64,000 nt of DNA, from NCBI RefSeq assembly GCF_013314975.1, contig NZ_JABTYH010000019.1, positions 1-64,000 of the forward strand. The letters run 5' to 3'. The notes beneath the pieces were generated by a model. The model saw only the letters and a list, made by a program, of their open reading frames with translations, was not told the DNA's origin and ran no database searches. Positions 53,408-61,975 of the stretch are shown here, piece by piece. This DNA is from Pseudarthrobacter oxydans (GTDB lineage Bacteria > Actinomycetota > Actinomycetes > Actinomycetales > Micrococcaceae). The translations under genes were made by a program, and so were the position numbers. How positions within the stretch are numbered: position 1 is the stretch's first letter; each line of letters begins with the position of its first letter.

Positions 53408-55941
53408 ACGCTGACAGGCAGGTGCGTACTGCCCGCCTCGCCTGGTCCACGGTGGTGCTGCCTGCCCTCCATGACGGGAAGGCAGCCCTGAAATCGGCCC
53501 CCTTTACGCTTGTGGTGCTCGGTCTTTTCCTCGCCGTGGGGGCAGTGACCGGCAGCTTCGCGGCAGGCCCGCCCGAACAGCTGCTGGGACTTGCGGGCGT
53601 CAGCGGGCCGGGGCTTCGGGACGGCACCTGGTGGTCCCTCTTTACCAGCCTCTTCTTCGCCACGAATCCGCTGGCCTACCTGGTGGCCGCACTGATGATT
53701 GTGGTCTTCCTGGGGCCCGCCGAACGCAGGCTGGGAACGCGGGCGGCCATCGCGCTGCTGCTGGGAGGCCAGTTCGCCGCCGTCACGCTGTTCCTCCTGG
53801 TGACTCAGGTTGCCGGGTACGTGGGGGACGGCTGGCTGGACCGGATGTCGGACGACGTCCTGGTGGGCCCTTACGCCCCGCTGCTGACGGCGGGACTGGC
53901 GGGAAGCGCGCGGCTGCCGGTCCTGTGGCAGCGCAGGCTCCGGACAGCCGTGCTGTCCATCTCGCTCCTGCTGGTCCTGTATGTGGGCCACGCTGAAACC
54001 GTGATCGGGCTGCTGGGCGCCGTGCTGGGGCTCCTGGCCGGGTGGTGGATCCAGGGGGACCAGGGACAGCTCCACCGGCACCGTTCAACCGGACGCGAAA
54101 CCAGGAACCTCCTGGCCCTGACGGTCGCCGTCTTTGCCGTGGGACCGATCCTGACCGGCATCGCCCGGGCGCCCACGGGTCCGCTGGCCCTGCTGCGCGA
54201 CGTGGTCCTGAATCCGTTGCCGACGCTTGGGCAGTTTGCATTCAACTGCGGCGCCACGGTTGAGGCTTCCTGCCTGGAAGAGGGCCGGGCCGGTTTTGCC
54301 GGTCCGGTCGGGCTTGCCCTGGCGGTGGTCCCGGTAGCCCTGCTGCTCATCTGCGCGGACGGCATGCGCCGCGGCCGGCGCCTTGCCCTGAACATTGCCA
54401 TCGCCATCCAGCTGGCCGTTACGGCGCTGGCCGCCGTCTACCTTGCCCTCTTCGCGCTGTTGCCCTCGAGGAGCCAAGTGCCCAATGCCGGACCGCTGGG
54501 CTCGGCGTTTGCCCACGTGCTGCCCCTTGTGGTGGTGCCGCTGCTGCTGGCGCTGGTCCTGTGGTTGAACCGGTGGCAGTTCCGGGTGCAGACAGCGCCG
54601 TACGCCCGCCGGGTGCTTGCGGCGGTGGCGGGAGGAACATGGCTGGCGCTGGCCGGCTCCTACGCGCTGGCCTGGTTCTGGTCAGGAGGGCTGGAGCGCG
54701 ACGGCGGGTTGCTGGGACTGCTGGCCGAGCTGGCCAGGCAGTATGTCCCCATCCCCATCCCGCAGCATTACCGCGGCGTTTTCGCTGACCGCAATGCCGT
54801 GGAATCCGTGCTGTTTGCCTATTCCGGACCGGTGTTTTGGGTCATCGCGCTTGCCGCCGTGTGGTGGGTGCTGCTGGGCAAGGCCCATGGCACAGACTCC
54901 GGCGTGGAGGACAGGGAGAGGGCCCGGTCGCTCCTGCGCCAGGGCGGCGGCCCGCTCTCGTGGATGGCGCTGTGGGAACCCAACACCTACTGGTTCAGCT
55001 CCGACGGCAAGGGTGCCGTCGCCTTCCAGCAGCACGGCAGCGTTGCCCTCACCCTGGGCGGAGCCTTCGGACCGAAGGAAGCCCAGCAGCGCGTCACCGG
55101 CGAATTCCTGGCCTATTGCAGGAGCCACGCGTTGATTCCGGCACTGTATTCGTGCGATGACACATTGTGGCCGGCACTTCAGGAGCAGGGGTTCGCCCGG
55201 GTGGCCGTTGCCCAGGAAACGCGGTTGCCAATCCGCGAGCTTGAGTTCAAAGGCAAGGAATGGCAGAACGTCCGGACAGCGCTGAACCGGGCCGCCAAGC
55301 TGGGCGTTCGTGCCGTGTGGGGGCCTTACCACTCGCTGCCGGCGGCGCTCCGGTCACGGTTGAGCGAGGTGTCCGAAGAGTGGGCAGCAGGAAAGTCTGT
55401 CCCCGAGATGGGCTTCACCCTGGGCGGTGTGGACGAGCTTGAGGACGAGGAGGTGCTGTGCTGCCTCGCCGTGGACGGCAACGGAACCGTCCACGGCGTC
55501 ACCAGCTGGCTTCCCGTGTACGACGGCGGGCGGCTGGTCAGCCGGACACTGGACGTCATGCGCCGTGGCGCCGAGGGTTTTCCCGGGGTGATGGAGTTCC
55601 TGATCGCCTCCGCGGTCCTGGAGCTGCGCGGCTCGGTGGAGGTCATCTCCCTGTCCGGTTCCCCGTTGGCGCGGGTCCCCGATGGCGGGGAGGACGGGCA
55701 GCCGGGGCCGGAGAACCTGGTGAAAATCCTGGACCTCGTGGGGCACGCGCTGGAACCTGTTTACGGGTTCCGGTCCCTGGCGGCGTTCAAATCAAGGTTC
55801 AAGCCCGAGTATCGCGCACTCTACCTCTTTTACCAGGACCCGCTGCACCTGCCGGCCATTGGCCGGGCGCTGACCCGCGCCTACCTCCCCGGGCTGTCCC
55901 TCGCGCAGGGCGCGCGTCTGGTGCGAAGTTTAGGAAAATGA
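53404..55941 (+). CDS. Multi-TM protein with C-terminal DUF2156 (phosphatidylglycerol lysyl/alanyltransferase-like) domain
   Basis: About 845 residues. The N-terminal 520 residues hold roughly a dozen transmembrane helices; the first block (about 20-220) resembles a rhomboid-like fold without an evident catalytic serine motif. The C-terminal domain (about 525-845) is DUF2156, the GNAT-like transferase of MprF/LysX proteins, with SWMALWEPNTYWFSSDGKG, TALNRAAKLGVRAVWGP and a final GFRSLAAFKSRFKPEYRALYL (family signature split). It should transfer an amino acid from aminoacyl-tRNA to phosphatidylglycerol, altering surface charge. GTG start overlaps the esterase stop. Confidence 0.85.
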   Translation: MNADRQVRTARLAWSTVVLPALHDGKAALKSAPFTLVVLGLFLAVGAVTGSFAAGPPEQLLGLAGVSGPGLRDGTWWSLFTSLFFATNPLAYLVAALMIVVFLGPAERRLGTRAAIALLLGGQFAAVTLFLLVTQVAGYVGDGWLDRMSDDVLVGPYAPLLTAGLAGSARLPVLWQRRLRTAVLSISLLLVLYVGHAETVIGLLGAVLGLLAGWWIQGDQGQLHRHRSTGRETRNLLALTVAVFAVGPILTGIARAPTGPLALLRDVVLNPLPTLGQFAFNCGATVEASCLEEGRAGFAGPVGLALAVVPVALLLICADGMRRGRRLALNIAIAIQLAVTALAAVYLALFALLPSRSQVPNAGPLGSAFAHVLPLVVVPLLLALVLWLNRWQFRVQTAPYARRVLAAVAGGTWLALAGSYALAWFWSGGLERDGGLLGLLAELARQYVPIPIPQHYRGVFADRNAVESVLFAYSGPVFWVIALAAVWWVLLGKAHGTDSGVEDRERARSLLRQGGGPLSWMALWEPNTYWFSSDGKGAVAFQQHGSVALTLGGAFGPKEAQQRVTGEFLAYCRSHALIPALYSCDDTLWPALQEQGFARVAVAQETRLPIRELEFKGKEWQNVRTALNRAAKLGVRAVWGPYHSLPAALRSRLSEVSEEWAAGKSVPEMGFTLGGVDELEDEEVLCCLAVDGNGTVHGVTSWLPVYDGGRLVSRTLDVMRRGAEGFPGVMEFLIASAVLELRGSVEVISLSGSPLARVPDGGEDGQPGPENLVKILDLVGHALEPVYGFRSLAAFKSRFKPEYRALYLFYQDPLHLPAIGRALTRAYLPGLSLAQGARLVRSLGK

Positions 55942-56039
55942 ATACCGCGCGGCACCTTTACTGATGCATTTCCTCCAAAACGGGCGGCCGGGAATCCGCG
56001 CCTTTTGTCCTGCAACTCCGGCTTCTGGAACTGAACATA

Positions 56040-56075
56040 AAAATGGTCCCCGGCATAAATGCCGGGGACCATTTT
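56040..56075. terminator. Bidirectional terminator between the DUF2156 gene and cspA
   Basis: A perfect 17-bp inverted repeat (56040-56056 with 56059-56075, 2-nt loop) with AAAA and TTTT ends, located 34 nt after the cspA stop. It can stop transcription from both sides. Confidence 0.88.
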
Positions 56076-56109
56076 GCTGCCAACCGCTGGTGCGGGCGGC
56101 GGGCGGAGA

Positions 56110-56313
56110 CTAGACCAGCGTTACGCCGGTAGCCTGCGGACCCTTTGCGCCCTGTCCGATTTCGAACTGAACGCGCTGGTTCTCGTCGAGGGTCTTGAAG
56201 CCGCCGGTCTGGATTTCGGAGTAGTGGACGAAGACGTCACCGTCCGAATCATCCGGGGTAATGAAGCCGAAGCCCTTTTCAGCGTTGAACCACTTGACGG
56301 TTCCCTGTGCCAT
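56110..56313 (-). CDS. cspA: Cold-shock protein
   Basis: 67 residues, a single cold-shock domain. RNP1 is [10 protein letters not shown] and RNP2 VFVHYSEIQ; the N-terminal [11 protein letters not shown] is classic. It binds single-stranded nucleic acid and acts as an RNA chaperone. ATG at 56313 follows GAGGAG. Regulation probably involves the long structured leader and a TTGACC promoter about 200 nt upstream. Confidence 0.95.
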   Translation of the reverse strand: MAQGTVKWFNAEKGFGFITPDDSDGDVFVHYSEIQTGGFKTLDENQRVQFEIGQGAKGPQATGVTLV

Positions 56314-56517
56314 TTATTTCTCCTCATTGTGGAACTTTTTAAGATCGGCACACCTCGTGCCGGCCTTGGTCACTCCGCGAGAAGAATCCTGGTGTGCCGC
56401 CCCTGGAAAAGGAACCGGCGGTGCAGGAGCTTCGCGCTCGCAACATGTCTTGCGAGCATGAAAAAACACCTACACAAAGACTGAGATAAGAATTTCATGC
56501 CCATTCCCGCAGGTCAA
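56314..56517 (-). promoter_or_regulatory. cspA promoter and structured 5' leader
   Basis: On the minus strand TTGACC (56512-56517) and AATTCT (56489-56494) are 17 nt apart. The roughly 170-nt leader contains two perfect inverted repeats: GCTCGCAA/TTGCGAGC (56436-56443 with 56450-56457) and CGGCACACC/GGTGTGCCG (56346-56354 with 56391-56399). Long refolding leaders control cold-shock genes in other bacteria. Confidence 0.6.
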
Positions 56518-56614
56518 CGGTTTGGGCTTCAAAACGGATAAATTTTGGGCAAAGAGGAGGTTAATGCGCACGTCAGGGCATCCTCCACCACACAAGGACC
56601 ACCGGGCGGCACCG

Positions 56615-57310
56615 TCAGAAAAGCCGGGACTCGCTGTCGTCAACGCCGCGCATGGCGTCGTAGTCCAACGTGACGCAATCGATGCCCCGGTCATTGGCAA
56701 GGACCTTGGCCTGCGGCTTGATCTGCTGGGCCGCGAAAATTCCGCGCACCGGGGCCAGCAGCGGATCGCGGTTGAGCAACTCGAGGTATCGCGTGAGTTG
56801 CTCCACGCCGTCGATATCGCCGCGCCGCTTCAGCTCAATGGCAACCGTAGCGCCCTCGGCATCGCGCGCCAGGATATCCACCGGACCGATGGCGGTGAAG
56901 TATTCACGGCGGATGAGGGAGTACCCCGTCCCCAGGGTCTCGATCTGTTCGGCCAGGAGCCGCTGCAGGTCTGCCTCCACGCCATCCTTGATGAGCCCGG
57001 GGTCAACGCCGAGGTCGTGGGACGATTCATCGAGCTTTTCATGGATGTTGATGATGAGCCGGTCATCGGTCTTGGCCGACTGGACGGTCCACTGCTCCAT
57101 CACCCCCAGCTCAAGATCCACGTCTTCCGGGGAGGAAACCCTGAGCGTGGCCGGGGGGCTCATCCAGTTGAGCGGCTTGTAGGAACCGCCGTCTGAATGG
57201 ACCAGGACGGAGCCGTCGGCCTTCACCAGCAGGAGCCTGGTGGCAAGCGGGAGGTGGGCTTTGAGCCGGCCAACATAATCAACGGAGCATCGGGCTATGA
57301 CAAGTCGCAC
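56615..57310 (-). CDS. nucS: Mismatch-specific endonuclease NucS/EndoMS
   Basis: About 231 residues. The C-terminal RecB-like nuclease domain has [17 protein letters not shown] (the D...ExK catalytic site) and the [12 protein letters not shown] helix with QxxxY. The N-terminal half is the DNA-binding/dimerisation domain with [16 protein letters not shown]. In actinobacteria, which lack MutS/MutL, it cuts mismatched DNA as the basis of a non-canonical repair pathway. GTG start at 57310; TAGTCT (57318-57323) lies 7 nt upstream, indicating a leaderless mRNA. The open frame upstream to 58486 is an antisense artefact. Confidence 0.95.
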   Translation of the reverse strand: MRLVIARCSVDYVGRLKAHLPLATRLLLVKADGSVLVHSDGGSYKPLNWMSPPATLRVSSPEDVDLELGVMEQWTVQSAKTDDRLIINIHEKLDESSHDLGVDPGLIKDGVEADLQRLLAEQIETLGTGYSLIRREYFTAIGPVDILARDAEGATVAIELKRRGDIDGVEQLTRYLELLNRDPLLAPVRGIFAAQQIKPQAKVLANDRGIDCVTLDYDAMRGVDDSESRLF

Positions 57311-57414
57311 GCCGTACAGACTACCGTCTGCAGTGGACGCAGCTGGCAGCCGGTGCCCACCGCCCCCGGGCTTGCCCGCAGGAATATGCACGGCGGCTGG
57401 GGCAGAATGGAAGC

Positions 57415-57771
57415 ATGCCGCGCTCCAACCGACCCCGCCGTCCAGTGTCCGGAAAGGGGGCTGTGTCCGGGAGGGCGGGCGCTGGAAAGAAGGGCAGCCG
57501 GGAGGTACCCGAGCTCGACCTGGAACGGGCGCGTGCCGGCATCGCGCGGCGGGAGAGCGCCCCTGACGGCGAGTGGATGGTGCGCACCATGACCGCCAGG
57601 AATGCCGAAAAGACCTACATCTGCCCCGAGTGCTCCACGGCCGTGCCGCCCGGTGTGGCCCACCTGGTGGTCTGGAAGGACGACCACCTGTTCGGCGCTG
57701 CCGCCGGACTGGCCGAGCGGCGGCACTGGCACACCAACTGCTGGATGTCGCGCAGTTACCGCTACCGCTGA
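57415..57771 (+). CDS. Small zinc-ribbon-like protein divergent from nucS
   Basis: 118 residues. A basic, Arg/Gly-rich N-terminus (about 1-30) precedes a conserved C-terminal part with [20 protein letters not shown] and [15 protein letters not shown]. The CPEC pair, with the later His and Cys residues (HWHTNC), could bind one zinc ion. I recognise the type as a conserved actinobacterial hypothetical protein near nucS, but know no function. ATG follows GGAAG. Divergent from nucS with 104 bp between starts. Confidence 0.7.
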   Translation: MPRSNRPRRPVSGKGAVSGRAGAGKKGSREVPELDLERARAGIARRESAPDGEWMVRTMTARNAEKTYICPECSTAVPPGVAHLVVWKDDHLFGAAAGLAERRHWHTNCWMSRSYRYR

Positions 57772-57814
57772 ACGGGCGGGCGAAGATGCGCCGGCTGTCG
57801 CTAAGCTGGCAGGC

Positions 57815-58615
57815 ATGACTTTTGATCCGGCGTCGTACGAATTCCGCCAGGGCCCAGGCCCCACTCCCATCCGTGCCTCCACCGTGCTGCCCGCCAGGCG
57901 CGAGCTGGTGAAGCTGGACACGGAAGACGGCCACACCCTGGTGGCCGAGCTGGCGCTGCCGGAATCCGGCCCCGTGAAGGCCACGTTGATCACCCTGCAT
58001 CCCCTTCCCACGCACGGCGGGTTCATGGACTCGCATGTCTACCGCAAGGCTTCCTACCGGCTGCCTGCTCTCGCCGGCATCGCCGTGCTGCGGTTCAACA
58101 CCCGCGGAACCGCATCCCCGCACGGAACCAGCAGCGGGGCCTTCGACGAAGGCGTCGGGGAGCGCCATGACATGGAGGCCGCGGTCCGCTTCGCCGTCGA
58201 ACGCGGCCTGCCCAACCGCTGGCTGGTCGGCTGGTCCTTCGGCACGGAACTCGCCCTGATGTACGGAGCCGTTGAGCCGGTGGCGTCCCAGGTCGAGGGG
58301 GCAATCCTGCTTTCGCCGCCGCTGCACCGCGCCAAGGACAAGGACCTGCTCCAGTGGGCCGCATCCGGCAAGCCGCTCACGGTCCTGGTGCCGGAGCACG
58401 ACGATTTCCTCAAACCTGCCGAGGCGGCCGAACGCTTCAGCCTGGTGCCGCAGGCCCGCGTGGTGGGCGTGGACGGGGCCAAACACCTGTGGGTGGGGGA
58501 GAAGTATGCTGCCCGGGTCCTCAACGAGATTGTGGATGAGGTCAGCGAGGCAGGATCAGGCGCCGCAGGACTGCCGCAGGAATGGGACGGGCCCGTCGCA
58601 ACAGCCTCCGCCTAG
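57815..58615 (+). CDS. Alpha/beta hydrolase
   Basis: 266 residues. The fold is a dienelactone-hydrolase or YqiA-like alpha/beta hydrolase: [19 protein letters not shown] after strand 3, the nucleophile elbow [15 protein letters not shown], an acidic residue in [11 protein letters not shown] and a histidine in [10 protein letters not shown]. It resembles the small actinobacterial family with the HPHP-type oxyanion motif; substrate unknown. A TAAGCT -10 box (57802-57807) ends 7 nt before the ATG, suggesting a leaderless transcript separate from the upstream gene. Confidence 0.82.
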   Translation: MTFDPASYEFRQGPGPTPIRASTVLPARRELVKLDTEDGHTLVAELALPESGPVKATLITLHPLPTHGGFMDSHVYRKASYRLPALAGIAVLRFNTRGTASPHGTSSGAFDEGVGERHDMEAAVRFAVERGLPNRWLVGWSFGTELALMYGAVEPVASQVEGAILLSPPLHRAKDKDLLQWAASGKPLTVLVPEHDDFLKPAEAAERFSLVPQARVVGVDGAKHLWVGEKYAARVLNEIVDEVSEAGSGAAGLPQEWDGPVATASA

Positions 58616-58690
58616 GACCCCTGGTTCCGCCGCGGGTTCGGCCCCACCGCGCCGGCCCGGTGCTGGACCTGCCGTGGTGCTGCTCCTGCG

Positions 58691-60025
58691 TTAGTGCTGG
58701 TCCTGGCGGACGATGTAAATCTCCCTGACCAGCAGCAGGACAGCAGCCGCCGTGGGAATGGCGATGAGGGCGCCGAGCACGCCCAGCAGGCTGCCGCCGG
58801 CAATGACGGAGATAACCGCCACGGCGCCGGGAACGGCCACGGCCTTCTGCATGATGCGCGGGGAGATGAAGTAGGCCTCGAACTGCAGGTAGGCGAAGTA
58901 GCAGATTCCGTAGATGGCCGCGGTCTGCCAGCCCTCCGTCAGCGAGACCAGCAGCACCACGATCCCGGCAATCATGCCGCCCACCAGCGGAATGAAGGCG
59001 AGCAGGGCCACCACGAAGGCCAGCAGCAGGGCGAAGGGTATTCCCACGATTGACATCACGATGAAGGCAAAGGTGGCATTCAGGAGGGCGACCACAGCCT
59101 GCCCGATCACGTAGTTGCCCACCGACCGGGTGATTTCCTCGGACAGGGCCTCCACGCGGTGCCGCCGGGACCGCGGCGCAAGCCGGTAGCCCCACTTCTT
59201 CATCGCAGGCAGGGCGGCAAGGAAATACAGGCTCAGCACCAGGACGATCAGGGTGCCGAAAAGTCCGTTGGCCACGGTGGAACCAAAGCCGACAACACCG
59301 CCGAAGATTCCACCCATCGCCGCGGGGTCGTTGACGAACTTGTCCAGCTCTTCCGTGACGCGGTCACGCACACCGAACTGGTCGTCCAGGCTGCGGAAGA
59401 ACTCGGAATCGATGAAGTCCCGGATCCACACCGGTGCTTGCTCGACGATCTGCGTGACCTGCTGCACGATGGTGGGAATAAGGGTGGCGAAGAAGCCGAC
59501 GACGGCGCTCACCAGCACGGTGACGGACACCAGGATCCCGGCAGGGCGGGGAATTTTCCGGCCCTCCAGCCAACTGACGACAGGCTCCAGTCCCAGCGCG
59601 ATGAACAGCGCCGCAACGATCCACAGGAGCAGTTGCGTGGTGTTGGAGCCGATCCAGTAGACCAGCAGTGCAAGCCCAACGCCCACGGTTCCCATGAACC
59701 CCAGGTACAGGGGATGCTGCGGCGAAATCCGGGGGCCCGGACTGCCGAACTGCGGCTCCACCCCGCTGTCCTGGCCACCGCCGTCACCGTCCTGGCGCGT
59801 GTACTCCGGCGGCATCTCGAAACGAAGCCGTGGCTGGGCGCCCGGCAAAGGCTGGCGCAGCCGCTGGGCCAGCATCCCGAGTGCGGCCGCGGCGGGCCTC
59901 TTCCGGCGGGCAGTTCCAGGACCCTGACCAGGACCTATTCCAGGACCGTTGGGAGCGGCTGCCGGCGGCTGCGTACCCCCCGGGTTCTCTGGTGCCGCGG
60001 AGGATTCGTCCGTCTTGTCTGTCAC
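58691..60025 (-). CDS. AI-2E family transporter
   Basis: 444 residues. A Pro/Gly-rich hydrophilic N-terminus of about 100 residues precedes seven to eight transmembrane segments in the order of the AI-2E transporter (UPF0118) family. The late motif FIPLVGGMIAGIVVLLVSL and VIAGGSLLGVLGALIAIPTA are characteristic. Members export autoinducer-2 in E. coli (TqsA) or act as Na+(Li+)/H+ antiporters in others; the sequence does not decide. GTG start at 60025. Convergent with the alpha/beta hydrolase. Confidence 0.9.
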   Translation of the reverse strand: MTDKTDESSAAPENPGGTQPPAAAPNGPGIGPGQGPGTARRKRPAAAALGMLAQRLRQPLPGAQPRLRFEMPPEYTRQDGDGGGQDSGVEPQFGSPGPRISPQHPLYLGFMGTVGVGLALLVYWIGSNTTQLLLWIVAALFIALGLEPVVSWLEGRKIPRPAGILVSVTVLVSAVVGFFATLIPTIVQQVTQIVEQAPVWIRDFIDSEFFRSLDDQFGVRDRVTEELDKFVNDPAAMGGIFGGVVGFGSTVANGLFGTLIVLVLSLYFLAALPAMKKWGYRLAPRSRRHRVEALSEEITRSVGNYVIGQAVVALLNATFAFIVMSIVGIPFALLLAFVVALLAFIPLVGGMIAGIVVLLVSLTEGWQTAAIYGICYFAYLQFEAYFISPRIMQKAVAVPGAVAVISVIAGGSLLGVLGALIAIPTAAAVLLLVREIYIVRQDQH

Positions 60026-60231
60026 TGGTTTTGGGGGCCTGTTCCGTACGTGGCGCCGCGGGTGCGGGCGGGTGTGATGATCATCGCAAACACTATCAGC
60101 AGCCTTGTCAACAACAGCTGAAGTGCCTGCTCAGCGGCCCGCTGGCGATCCTGCGCGAAGCCCCGATCCGGGCCCGCGATAACAAAACGGATACTATTGA
60201 AACTAAACCCCCGCTGATGATAGGTGTTCCC

Positions 60232-61923
60232 TTGCGTTTAAAGACTGCAGTCGCACTCGTGCTGCTCGGCCTCCTGACACTCTTGGCCGGCATCGGCCAG
60301 AGGACCATCTGGGCCCCCTCCGAGACCTTTACGGCTTCCGCGCCGGCCGATGCTGCCGCTGCGCCGATTACCGTGATCGACCAGAACCTGCGGACCCTTC
60401 ACGGCGGCACAGTCAAGATCGACATCGAGGGCGACGGCAACTTCATGCTGGCGGCCGGCCGGCCGGACGACGTGGACGCCTGGGTTGGCCAGGCCGCGCA
60501 CAACACCATTAGCGGCGTTTCCGAGGACCGGGCGTCCCTCCAGGTTGAACACACCGACGGCGAGGCCACCGTACCCAACCCCGCCGGCTCGGACCTCTGG
60601 GTTTCCACCGAGAATGCCAGCGGCGAGCTCGAATACTCCTGGACGCCGCCGGCTGACGGCGACTGGACCCTGCTGCTGGCCTCGGACGGAACCCAGCCCG
60701 CACCTGCCTCCATCTCCATGACGTTCCCCAACGACACCTCCACACCCTGGGCCGTACCCCTGATGGTCCTTGGTTCCCTCCTGGTTGTCGCCGGGATCGT
60801 ACTGGCCCTGCTCTCTGCCCGCCGGCGCAACGGTGAAGGCGGCGGCGAGGGCAGCGGCTTCGCCCGGCGCGCCCGCGCCCGCAGCGAGGCCAAGTCGTCC
60901 TCGCGCGTGACCATGGCTGCTGCCGGCGTGGTCGCCGCTGCCGTGGTCGCCGGAACCGGCGTCGCCGCAAGCGCCACTTCTCCCGCGCCCGCGCCTTCAT
61001 CGGATGCGGCATCGGCGTCGCCCGCCGCGCAGGAGGCAGGCTCGCCCGTCCTGCTGGATGCCCAGTTCCGCCGGATCCTGGAGCAGGTCTCCAGCGCCGT
61101 TGACGCAGGCGATGCGGCCAAGGACGCCGCGAAGCTGTCCGACCGGGTTGGCGGAACCGAACTGGAAGTCCGCACCCAGAACTACAAGATCCGTTCACAG
61201 GTGGGCTCCTACGAGCCGCGCATGCCGGTGCGGTCCACCAAGCTCCTCACCACCGTGGTGACCAGCGAGCGCGAATGGCCGCGGTCCGTCATGGCCGTGA
61301 CACAGGGTGAGGGCAACGTGGTGCCGCAGCTGCTGACCCTGGTCCAGGCCTCACCGCGCGAGAACTACAAGCTCGTGGAAACCAACCCGCTGCAGCCCGG
61401 CACCACATTCCCCACCATCAGCCGGGACGGCACCGAGACGCTGGCACCCGCGGACAAGACGGGCCTGCTCTACAGCGGTGAAGAAGCCCTGTCCGGCCTG
61501 GCCGACCGCCTCACCTCCGAAGACTCGGCCTTCAAGGACAAGCTGGTGGAAGGGGAGTCCTCGCCGTACATCGCGGACACCCTGTCCTACCAGGCTGAAG
61601 TGGTGAAGTCCGGCGAGAACGGCAACTTCTCCTTCACCCACAAGGTGGTCCCGGAAAGCACTGTTGTCTTCCGCACGGCTGACGGCGGCGCGCTGGTGCT
61701 GGGACGGATCAACTTCGGCTTCGAGGGGACCCCCAAGGCCGCGGGCGACAAGCTCACCATCGGTGACGACGCAGCGGCACTGGCCGGCGGCAAGGAAACC
61801 ACCACCGGCATGGTCCTGAGCTTTGCCGAGTCGGTGGCCGTGTACGTGCCACCGGCAGGATCCACGGACCCGATGAAGCTTGTGGCGGCAACCCGCGGCC
61901 TGACGGGGGCCAGCTTCAAGTAA
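60232..61923 (+). CDS. Unrecognised membrane protein with two extracellular domains
   Basis: About 563 residues. An N-terminal hydrophobic segment (LKTAVALVLLGLLTLLAGIG) is followed by an exported domain of about 140 residues rich in Asp, Thr and aromatic strands. A second helix (VPLMVLGSLLVVAGIVLALL) leads to a short basic cytoplasmic loop, then a third helix (AAAGVVAAAVVAGTGVAA), and last an Ala/Pro linker and a 300-residue exported domain. I do not recognise the family. The start is uncertain: TTG 60232 has AGGTG 5 nt upstream; ATG 60217 in the same frame lacks one. Divergent from the AI-2E transporter. Confidence 0.65.
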   Translation: MRLKTAVALVLLGLLTLLAGIGQRTIWAPSETFTASAPADAAAAPITVIDQNLRTLHGGTVKIDIEGDGNFMLAAGRPDDVDAWVGQAAHNTISGVSEDRASLQVEHTDGEATVPNPAGSDLWVSTENASGELEYSWTPPADGDWTLLLASDGTQPAPASISMTFPNDTSTPWAVPLMVLGSLLVVAGIVLALLSARRRNGEGGGEGSGFARRARARSEAKSSSRVTMAAAGVVAAAVVAGTGVAASATSPAPAPSSDAASASPAAQEAGSPVLLDAQFRRILEQVSSAVDAGDAAKDAAKLSDRVGGTELEVRTQNYKIRSQVGSYEPRMPVRSTKLLTTVVTSEREWPRSVMAVTQGEGNVVPQLLTLVQASPRENYKLVETNPLQPGTTFPTISRDGTETLAPADKTGLLYSGEEALSGLADRLTSEDSAFKDKLVEGESSPYIADTLSYQAEVVKSGENGNFSFTHKVVPESTVVFRTADGGALVLGRINFGFEGTPKAAGDKLTIGDDAAALAGGKETTTGMVLSFAESVAVYVPPAGSTDPMKLVAATRGLTGASFK

Positions 61924-61975
61924 TCCCCGTCCTGCAGTAGCCCCGGCAGCGGCCGGAGTGGCTAGAGTGGAAAGC

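Noticed and set aside
57311..58486. N-terminal extension of the nucS frame to 58486
   Set aside because: Runs antisense through the alpha/beta hydrolase and zinc-ribbon genes; the NucS homology begins at the GTG at 57310.
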